Origin: Reclinomonas americana ATCC 50394
Taxonomy: Eukaryota; Jakobida; Jakobea; Jakobida
NCBI GenBank assembly: GCA_048213135.1
Contig: PS015469.1
Coordinates: 1 to 26,497, forward strand
Direction of reading: 5' to 3'
DNA: 26,497 nucleotides
Shown one piece after another: positions 1-8,009 of this stretch. Positions within the stretch are counted from its first letter, which is position 1. Each line of letters begins with the position of its first letter. A model generated the notes under the pieces. It was not told the DNA's origin. It worked only from the letters and a program-made list of their open reading frames with translations, and did no database searches. Made by a program: the position numbers and the translations under genes.

Positions 1-17
1 TGTGTGTGTGCGAATAG

Positions 18-265
18 GTGGACCTCGACTTGTTTGCGCCCATTGATTCGTACGGCAAGCAAGAGGACGACGCCATTGAGGTGTTCGATCCATCGTACAC
101 GGCCATGCATCATCGCCGCACTCTCCACCCCGAGACGGTTTGTTCCTGTCGGTGTTGTATTTGACAGCAGAAAAATATGCACGTGCTGAGGGATTCATCG
201 TGTTTAGAGGGCTCTCGGCGAAGCCGCGCGCCTATCCGACGCACGAGTGGATCACGCCGCGTTAG
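18..265 (+). CDS. 3' end of an unrecognised gene (partial)
   Basis: The window opens inside an intron ending ...aatag at 17. I read an exon at 18-137, an intron at 138-190 (gtttgt...ctgag) and a last exon at 191-265 ending in TAG. The visible C-terminus is about 64 residues and contains DLFAPIDSYGKQEDDAIEVF, then YTAMHHRRTLHPE, then FRGLSAKPRAYPTHEWITPR. The two exons join in phase 0. Without the intron the first exon would run into TGA shortly after 167. I do not recognise the family. The gene converges on the STAND gene and the two predicted coding ends overlap by about 14 nt. An alternative frame through 177-554 is Pro/Ala-rich and I judged it less likely. Confidence 0.5.
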
Positions 266-3200
266 GCCGCCGCATAGTGCTGGCGCTTTTGCGCAAACTG
301 CGGCACCCAGCGACAAGAAATCGCGCCGGCGAATGTCGTCACACGCTTCCTCCCTTCCTGGTCCGGCTACCGCAGCAGCGGCGGGAGTTGTTGCTGTGGC
401 GCCGGACACCGAGTCTGTCGCATTGACTGGCGCCGCAGGTGCGGCAACGGCCGCGTTGGCAGCCGCTCTGCCGCGGTCGCCATCACCACCACCACCGCCG
501 CCACCGCCGCCGCCAGCGTCTTCCGTTGCGACGCAGTCGCAATTGAGTTCCGTCNNNNNNNNNNNNNNNNNNNNNNNNNNNNNNNNNNNNNNNNNNNNNN
601 NNNNNNNNNNNNNNNNNNNNNNNNNNNNNNNNNNNNNNNNNNNNNNNNNNNNNNNNNNNNNNTTAGGACCAAATAGGTGACGGCGACTCTCGAGGCGAGT
701 TCGAAAACCAACGCAACGTCTTGCACAAACGGAAGCTTCAGCCGGTCCTGTCTCCACGAGGTGATAATGTTCATCTGGCACAGCTCCACGAGGCATCGTG
801 TGACCTCGGCGGCCGAGTGGTGCCTCCCTTGCTGTCGCAGGCGTTCGTCGTTCGCCTCCATGTCCTCAATCCAATCCAACATGACATTCTTGTTCTTCTC
901 CGAGCTGGCGCGCACACACGAAGACAATGAGCACGACGCACACAAACTAGCACTATTTGTGTGCAATCTCTCTCTCTCTCTCATACACACCCCTCTGGCA
1001 ACGTGGCCGTCACTTGGCGACTCGGACGCGTCACCAGAATCTTCTGCTGTTCGTCAAAGTGGTCGGCCGACCCCGCCACGCCGGTCAACAGGGAAATCAG
1101 CATCGGAAAACCGACCTGTGACCGAAAAGCGCTCTTCAACAGCAGCACAGCAGACACGAGCATGCTGTACACTCACCGACAAGTAGCCACGGAAAATGGC
1201 GCACACAGTAACCACCTCCTTTTGCAGCGGTGTAAGTGTCTCGAGCACCGAGCCAATCCAATCGGCTCGTGTCACGTCCACTTGCTTGAGGAAGTGGCGC
1301 CAGGCGGCAACGAAACCGAGCGATGGCGTCTGTTGCATGCGCGTGGAGATGCAGCTGAAATGTGGCCGGGTACAGCGTCAAAACACGAATGAGCGAGCGA
1401 GAGAGAGAGAGAGAGAAGCGAACGCACCCGACAAGCGTCTGCATGAATAGTGGGTGTCCGTTGCTGGCCACCACCATTTCGTTGATGACCTGTTGAATGG
1501 CTGCGTCTGATGGATTGAAGTGTGGACCGCAGGCCTTGACCATGGCCACCGTGAGGAATTCGGCAGACTGCAAGACGGTAAATAACACAACAGACATGAG
1601 ATGGAAAAGTGACAAAGCATCACACCTGTTGAGTGGAGAGCGGTTTCAAGTGGATTCGATACGTGGCGGCCTTGCTCTCCGGCAGCATTCCATCATCGCC
1701 AAACGACGGCGATGCAATGACCAGCACAATCGGTGGGTACATGTCCGCAACTGATGCACAACAGATCAGCACCCCGATTTCGTGTCACGCATCTCTCTTC
1801 CTCGCGGACTCTCACCAGGACCCTCCAGCGGCAACAGCTGCTCAATGCTCTGCGATGACGGCGCATTGTCTAGTACGAGAATGACTTGCTTCTCCGGCAC
1901 GCTTACTCGCAGCAAGCGATGGCACTCGCGTCGCACCAACACCTCGTCGGCCATGCCGCCAAACCGACAGGCTGTTTCGTGGTCTATTTGCTGCAGAATC
2001 TGGTGCAGAGCGTGCGCATTCTGCGAGTTGCAAGACACCGATTTAGCGAATGTGTTGAGGGCGACAAGCACACACAAAAGCGACGCAACCGCAAGCCCTC
2101 TTCGCGAGTCCTGATTGCCACGCAGATCCACAAACACGGGCGACACATCCAACTTGAGACGCTCGGCGATTCGCGGCACCAAGTGACGCGCCACCGATGT
2201 GCGACCCATGCCCGGTTCGCCAGTGATGTAGATGACGCACATGCGAGTACGATCGACTGCGAGACACACAGTGAGTTACTGCCGTATTGACAAGCGAGTG
2301 AACGACGCAACGTTTCTGTGTGCCCTCCAAGAACTGCAGTGCAGATTCAAGCTGTTGCTCGCGGCCCACCATGGGAATCGGTTCGTAGGCAAATGAACTC
2401 GACAGATCGTGAGCGCCGTGCGCGTGCGATGACGCCTCCGTGGCTGGCGCACTCGATGCCGTGCTACTCGCTGCGTCACCGTCGACAGAGCTCACTGTCG
2501 AAGAGTGGCGCGCAGCACGTCGTCGCAACACCTCGTGTTGCTGCTGCTGCTGCAGTTTCAACCGCTGCCGCTGCTGCTGCTGCTGCTCTCCCCTTTGCCG
2601 CTTGCGCGGTGGCGCGCCGGCATCATCCTCCCGTTCCGTGTCGCCTCCTCGTTCGCTCACATCCTCCTCGTCGGCCTCCTCCTCTTCCTCCTCCACCTCA
2701 TCTTCGTCCTCGTCTGCCTCTTCCTCGAACGCGCCGCCGGCAGGCGCCTCCATTTCCTCATCCTCCCCCTCTCCTCCTTGTTCGTCAGTCACGATCATCT
2801 TTGCGTCTTGTGTACCGCCGCCGCTGGTGCCGCGGACGTGTACAGGTCGCAGGGCACCTACAACGGCGGGCGCCAGCGACATGGGCTCCTCCTTCACACG
2901 CGACAGGCCAGCTGCACTGACGACCACGGTGGAGACGGGCGCTTGTGAGGACCGCGCGCCAGAAAGCTGACGCTTGCGCCCTGCTGGCAACACGATTGGC
3001 TGCTGCTGCTGCTGTTGCTGTTGCACCACAGATACGCTGACGGCAGCTTGTGGTGGCGGAGGCGCTCGCCGAGTCCACGTTGCTCCCACTGGTGGATTGC
3101 CGCCACTGACAATGGCCATGGGCACGCCCATGGGGACCGCCGCAGGTGCTGCCATACTGCCAACACCTGTGCCGGCAACAGCGCCAGCATCCACTGCCAT

Positions 3201-4632
3201 CCACAGACCGGGCGTGGAAATCGACTGCAGCGGCTTTGGAACGTGCCCCTGGGTCGCCAGCGACGCCAACTCCTGCAGCGTTTGCATCGACACGCGATTC
3301 GTCGCCGCCATTGGCTGCTGTCGCATCTCGTGATCGCCCCTGCCGTCGCCACCAGAGCCAGCACCACCAGTACCACCATCGTCGTCCTCGTCGTCCTCGT
3401 CTTCCCCGTCGCGCATGGACGCGGCAAGCGCCGCCAGATCCTCGTTGCTGCGCGAATGCAGCTGCCGCAGTCCACTGAACGCACCACCTGCATCACCGCT
3501 ACCACTGCCGCTGCCACCAGAACGGCGCCGTGTCAACAACGAGGTACTAGAGGAGGAGGAGGAGGCGGCCGGCAGCAGGGTTGCTTTGGGAGTGGAGCCG
3601 ACAGACGATGACGTGGACCACGTGCGAGCTAGTGTCTCTGGTGTGTGGTCAGTGCTGTCACCGCCACCGTCGTCCACCGCGTACTCATCATCATCAATGT
3701 CGTCGTCAATGTCCTCCTCGCCATCGTCGTCGTCGCTGTCCGCTGTGACGCACAGATGAGTGACGGAGGCCACAGCTTGCTGGGACGCCGCCATCCTTGG
3801 CTCACTCACCATGCCGCTTCCGCCGGCCGCCTCTGGATCCCGCCCGCCCACCGCCGCGCGCAACGCGTGGTGTCACAGGGGCGGCGGAGGTGCCTGCGAT
3901 AAGCCAGTCAGAACGTGTGTGCAACACGACGGAGAATCAACAACTCACCTGCCGAGTCGGACGTCTTCTTCCGCCGTTCGGGATTCATGGGATACACGAT
4001 GCACACCATGTGTGTCATCTCGCGACGAAAGTAAAACTCACGACGCAGACCCGCCGTGCGGTCGCTGTCGACACGAGCTGGCGAGGGAGACGGTGAACAT
4101 CCATCCAAGAAGGGAAAAAACGAACAATTCGCTCCAATGACCCCCCTCCCTCACCTCGGTGCAAGAACAAGCGAATAAAGGCGTTTGGAGGGCAGTCGTC
4201 GGCTCGCCGCAGCTGCTTCCACGTGGACCTGCCCTTGGGCTCCTTGGATTCCGGCAGCTCGATGATCGGGGTCGGTTTGGACGATATTGCACGATTCATC
4301 GTCACCAGATACATGCCCGACTCTGCCCAGCAAGCAAAAGAGAGAGAGAGAGAGAGCATGAACACGAGCGACCACAACACATGGGTGCGAGGAAGATGGA
4401 AGACCTCCATTCGGCACGAGTTCCGACAGACCGCCCTCGCGAATGTAGTAGTCCAGATTGGCAAACACACGATCCACTGTGCGAGATAGAGAGAGAGAGA
4501 GAAAGAGTGAGCACATGCTTGTCTCATATGTGCATGTGCGCCAACACTCGCCTTCCTCGTAGATGTGATCCGAGTTATCACGCGTCTCCGCCTCAATGCG
4601 TCGCAACACAAAGGGAAAGTCCGCGGGAAACG
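252..4632 (-). CDS. STAND-type (NB-ARC/AP-ATPase-like) signalling NTPase with long acidic/polyQ linker
   Basis: Thirteen exons join in phase on the minus strand: 4632-4552, 4476-4405, 4322-4155, 4077-3949, 3832-2312, 2256-2090, 2020-1816, 1750-1626, 1567-1428, 1354-1177, 1115-991, 904-345 (crossing the 555-662 gap) and 297-252. The N-terminal ~150 residues (4632-3949) form a folded-looking region that I do not recognise. Exon 3832-2312 encodes a ~500-residue disordered linker rich in Asp/Glu, Ser and polyGln. The NTPase follows. VGREQQLESALQFLEG is the usual entry motif, GEPGMGRTS is the P-loop with Arg where Lys is expected, and QVILVLDN is Walker B. ASNGHPLFMQTL matches the sensor/GxP region. 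LTPLQKEVVTVCAIF opens a winged helix. Families of this kind act as oligomerising molecular switches. ORC1/CDC6 was considered, but the LVLDN and GHPL motifs fit STAND better. The C-terminal exons near the gap and the last exon are the least certain. Confidence 0.75.
555..662. other. Assembly gap (108 N)
   Basis: The gap lies inside the C-terminal exon of the STAND gene, next to a GGC/GGT-rich (minus-strand polyGly) run. The exon frame is open on both sides, but whether one exon spans the gap is unknown. Confidence 0.99.
2531..3026 (-). repeat. CAG/CAA and acidic-codon repeats in the STAND linker
   Basis: On the minus strand, CAG/CAA runs at about 2999-3023 and 2531-2590 encode polyGln, and GAG/GAC-rich DNA at about 2660-2790 encodes an acidic run. 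These codon repeats are the likely reason for the length of this exon, and they are prone to length variation. Confidence 0.8.
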
Positions 4633-4647
4633 CTGCACAACAACAAC

Positions 4648-4975
4648 NNNNNNNNNNNNNNNNNNNNNNNNNNNNNNNNNNNNNNNNNNNNNNNNNNNNN
4701 NNNNNNNNNNNNNNNNNNNNNNNNNNNNNNNNNNNNNNNNNNNNNNNNNNNNNNNNNNNNNNNNNNNNNNNNNNNNNNNNNNNNNNNNNNNNNNNNNNNN
4801 NNNNNNNNNNNNNNNNNNNNNNNNNNNNNNNNNNNNNNNNNNNNNNNNNNNNNNNNNNNNNNNNNNNNNNNNNNNNNNNNNNNNNNNNNNNNNNNNNNNN
4901 NNNNNNNNNNNNNNNNNNNNNNNNNNNNNNNNNNNNNNNNNNNNNNNNNNNNNNNNNNNNNNNNNNNNNNNNNNN
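4648..4975. other. Assembly gap (328 N)
   Basis: The gap separates the probable 5' exon(s) of the STAND gene from its first well-supported exon. The right edge sits on a direct repeat of a 10-base unit (GCATTGTCCA), which suggests that a tandem repeat caused the gap. Confidence 0.99.
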
Positions 4976-5265
4976 GCATTGTCCAGCGCATTGTCCACTG
5001 ATACACCGGAGATCCGTCGTCGCGCGTCCACCTTGCAAGCATCTGTTGTGCGTCGATGCCGCGTGGAGGCAAAGCGGGTGGCCGCGGCGGAGGAGGTGCG
5101 AGCGGGCGAGGACGAGGTGTCTCCTCGACAACAACAGCCACTGCAGCAGCTTCTGCGGCGGCTGCGGATGATGCACTGGGTGGAGGTGGAGGTGGAGGTG
5201 CAGCGGCGGACAAGTATGTGTGCAACTTGCCACGAGGTGCGTGTGGGGGGCGCTTGACGTGACAT
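4976..5265 (-). CDS. Probable upstream exon(s) of the STAND gene, Pro/Ala-rich
   Basis: On the minus strand one frame stays open from about 5265 into the gap at 4975. It reads a Pro/Ala-rich stretch (GKLHTYLSAAAPPPPPPPSA, later GIDAQQMLARWTRDDGSPVY). The orientation matches the next recognised exon at 4632, on the other side of the 4648-4975 gap, so I infer it is the 5' part of the same gene. The start codon cannot be fixed: an ATG at about 5270 lies in another frame and would need an early intron. The opposite strand has a Gly/Ala-rich frame over 5056-5262, which is the complement of the same low-complexity DNA. Confidence 0.4.
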
Positions 5266-5822
5266 CTCCGACCTCGACACAGAGAAGAGACACAGCAGTG
5301 ATGTGTGTGTCTTTTGCGTCCTTGGTGATCGTAGCTTATGGTTGTTGCTGTTGTTNNNNNNNNNNNNNNNNNNNNNNNNNNNNNNNNNNNNNNNNNNNNN
5401 NNNNNNNNNNNNNNNNNNNNNNNNNNNNNNNNNNNNNNNNNNNNNNNNNNNNNNNNNNNNNNNNNNNNNNNNNNNNNNNNNNNNNNNNNNNNNNNNNNNN
5501 NNNNNNNNNNNNNNNNNNNNNNNNACGTGACGCATACCGGATTGTACCGAAGCGTTTTCTTTGATTGGCGACTCTCGCAAGCGGTGAGTGTTTGCGTGCT
5601 CTGTTGTGTTAGCGCCTTTGCTGTGCTCTGTGTGTATACGAGCAGCCAGCATGATGTGTGGAGCTCTCTGTCTTCAGTCACTCTCATTTCTCCTCCCTCC
5701 GAGCTCTCTCTCTCACTTCTCTCTCCTCTGCTCCGCGCTTCCTGGGCACACTCGTCTGTCTTTGATTGCTTGGCCTCTCATTGATCGCCCTTCCCTCTCA
5801 CAGCATCGGCGACCACTCAATC
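5266..5822. promoter_or_regulatory. Divergent intergenic region with gap 5356-5524
   Basis: This segment separates the minus-strand STAND gene from the plus-strand gene starting at 5823. It holds 169 N next to a GTT/GTTGCT run, then a CT-rich tract (about 5690-5800). By position it should contain both promoters. I see no TATA box or other recognisable element and no convincing coding frame. Confidence 0.4.
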
Positions 5823-7796
5823 ATGGCAGAGGCTTGGCGCGGTCTGTTCCATCCCTCCACCCTTCTCCATCCCACTTCATTGACTCACCAGCAGATGCCT
5901 CTTCCTTTTTGTATTCGGGGTAGAGTTTTGCAAGAAGGATCCGGTCAAGCCGTTGCTGATGGGCACCATGGGCATTGCGGATCCGGTGCCCAAGACGTTT
6001 CCATCGGCCCCACCGGCCACTGCCGTGGTCCATCGTGGCGCGTACATGACGCCACTGGTCCGCGCAGAGTCCGAGCTGCGCAAGAGTTGCGTTGTCTCCC
6101 TCGTGTGTAGATCTCCAGGCAGGCAAGCAAGCAAATGGCTGCTCACTCGTTTTCTTTCGTGATCACACAGATGATCCGACCAAGTTCGGCTTCGACGCCA
6201 GTCGCACGGATAACATTGGCGCGCATCGTGGCAAGTCTGTCAAGGATGTGAGTCCGGAGCTGTACAAGCATCGGCGAGGATTTACGCGGAACACGGGCTC
6301 AGAACGTTGAGTTTTCCCTTTGTCTCTCTCTCTCTCTCTCTCTCTCGCACTTTCCCGTGAGCTCCCTTGCTCTCCTCTCTGTTTCTCTTCATTTCGTCTC
6401 ACTTTGCCTCTTCCATTCTCCTTTCTCTTGGACAGCTTGGGTGCCTGTGCCACCGGCGGCCACGGAAAAGGGAGCGCGTTCGTACAATCCGCTGACGCAC
6501 ACGGCCGTGGTAATCCCGGCTGAGACGTTCCGTGCGACATCGTCTGCGGCCGAGTCGGGTCGAACGTCTTTGCGGGGTGTGCGTACGAGGACACCACCAC
6601 CGCGCACACTGGAACCGTTGAGTGCGGAGCGTGTGGCGACGTTGCAGGCCAAGAACGATGCGGTTGTTGGGCGGAAACACGGGGCGCCGCCGGTGCGACC
6701 TGATGATCTGGCTGTTGCGTCTTTCCTCCTCCTTTATCGTCTCGCATGTTTGCAGCTTGTTGCTCNNNNNNNNNNNNNNNNNNNNNNNNNNNNNNNNNNN
6801 NNNNNNNNNNNNNNNNNNNNNNNNNNNNNNNNNNNNNNNNNNNNNNNNNNNNNNNNNNNNNNNNNNNNNNNNNNNNNNNNNNNNNNNNNNNNNNNNNNNN
6901 NNNNNNNNNNNNNNNNNNNNNNNNNNNNNNNNNNNNNNNNNNNNNNNNNNNNNNNNNNNNNNNNNNNNNNNNNNNNNNNNNNNNNNNNNNNNNNNNNNNN
7001 NNNNNNNNNNNNNNNNNNNNNNNNNNNNNNNNNNNNNNNNNNNNNNNNNNNNNNNNNNNNNNNNNNNNNNNNNNNNNNNNNNNNNNNNNNNNNNNNNNNN
7101 NNNNNNNNNNNNNNNNNNNNNNNNNNNNNNNNNNNNNNNNNNNNNNNNNNNNNNNNNNNNNNNNNNNNNNACCGACAGTGCGATGATGACAGGCCACCCA
7201 AGCAGTGCCGTCGGTGGCCGAGAGAACCAAGGGAGTGGCGTCGGCCATTGGCAGGAGACCAGAGCGTGCGGGTGAGGAGCCGCTGGGTCCCGTCGACTCG
7301 ACGCGCACTTTCGGTGGTGCCTCCAAGGCCTCCACGCTGAACAGCTCCTCGCGCGTCACCATGCACCGCGAGTTCCAAACGACGCACAATGCCACCTTTG
7401 TGGTGCGTTTGTGCGCGTGTACGTGAAGTACATTCAGCGTCTGGAGCTAACGCGACGTGCAGGTCCATGAGAACACTGGCGGCTCACAAACGGCCTCGTC
7501 GCACCTGCCGACGTACGGACGGCGGAAAGGAGTGACCGAGTTCGCCGACCAGACGTACACGTTTGCACGACGAGACAATGTGTTGCATCGGCAAGCGATC
7601 AAGGAGAATCCGCGAGCGTTTGCCAGACACACGGGCATGTTTTCGGATTACATGGATCAAGGTGCGATGGTCGCCCTCTTGCACCNNNNNNNNNNNNNNN
7701 NNNNNACCCCGTGTCCATCCCTGTTCCTCACTTTTTGTTTTTGAAAACTGCGCAGCCCACAAGAGCAAGATGCCCATGCCCTTCACCAATCAATAA
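5823..7796 (+). CDS. Unrecognised basic protein, possibly axonemal (gap in middle)
   Basis: The exons are 5823-5841 (19 nt, start ATG), 5924-6085, 6171-6305, 6436-6692, one beginning at about 6756 and lost in the 6766-7170 gap, then 7193-7402, 7463-7661 and 7756-7796 (TAA). All visible junctions keep phase. The intron after 6085 starts GTTGCG. The protein begins MAEAWREFCKKDPVKPLLMG and ends DQAHKSKMPMPFTNQ. It is basic, Thr/Ser/Arg-rich and has no transmembrane segment. Short Tyr/Phe/Arg-containing stretches such as TEFADQTYTFARRDNVLHRQ and ENPRAFARHTGMFSDYMDQ recall microtubule-inner or axonemal proteins. That is an impression only, and I do not recognise the family. It converges on CFAP36. 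Confidence 0.6.
6766..7170. other. Assembly gap (405 N)
   Basis: The gap removes part of one or more internal exons of the 5823-7796 gene. An acceptor (tttgcag) and 10 nt of exon are visible just before it, and an acceptor (gatgacag) with an in-phase exon follows it. Confidence 0.99.
7686..7705. other. Assembly gap (20 N) inside an intron
   Basis: A short gap inside the last intron (7662-7755) of the 5823-7796 gene. The coding sequence is not affected. Confidence 0.95.
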
Positions 7797-7957
7797 GTGC
7801 ACACTGTGATACTTTTGGCAAGGATCGATCGATCATGCGTGCCGCGCGGTTGTTGCTTGGATACATTTGCTGTTTCAGTGGACAGAGAAACAAAGGACAC
7901 GAGCGAGAGAGAGAGAAGAAGGAACAGGGGGAGAATGACGGAAAATCGACAGAAAAA

Positions 7958-7988
<31 letters not shown>

Positions 7989-8009
7989 CCATGAGGCAAC
8001 CCACCTAGC
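7797..8009. other. Convergent intergenic spacer
   Basis: About 210 nt separate the stop codons of two convergent genes. It contains a GATA/GAGA-rich tract (about 7960-7987). I see no gene and no clear AATAAA; an AATCAATAAG at 7787-7796 overlaps the stop codon of the plus-strand gene. Confidence 0.6.

Noticed and set aside
177-680. Plus-strand Pro/Ala-rich frame ending in polyPro before the first gap
   Set aside because: It is the complement of the Gly/Ala-rich C-terminal exon that I assign to the STAND gene. The upstream plus-strand gene closes at 265 in a better-looking frame. Not fully excluded.
1626-2312. ORC1/CDC6 identity for the ATPase
   Set aside because: The N-terminal linker and P-loop placement recall ORC1, but the LVLDN Walker B context, the NGHPL motif and the LTPLQKEVV winged-helix entry fit STAND NTPases. 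The ORC sensor motif with GDxR is absent.
5056-5262. Plus-strand Gly/Ala-rich frame
   Set aside because: Low-complexity complement of a Pro/Ala-rich minus-strand frame. It has no supported neighbours on the plus strand, while minus-strand exons continue on the other side of the gap.
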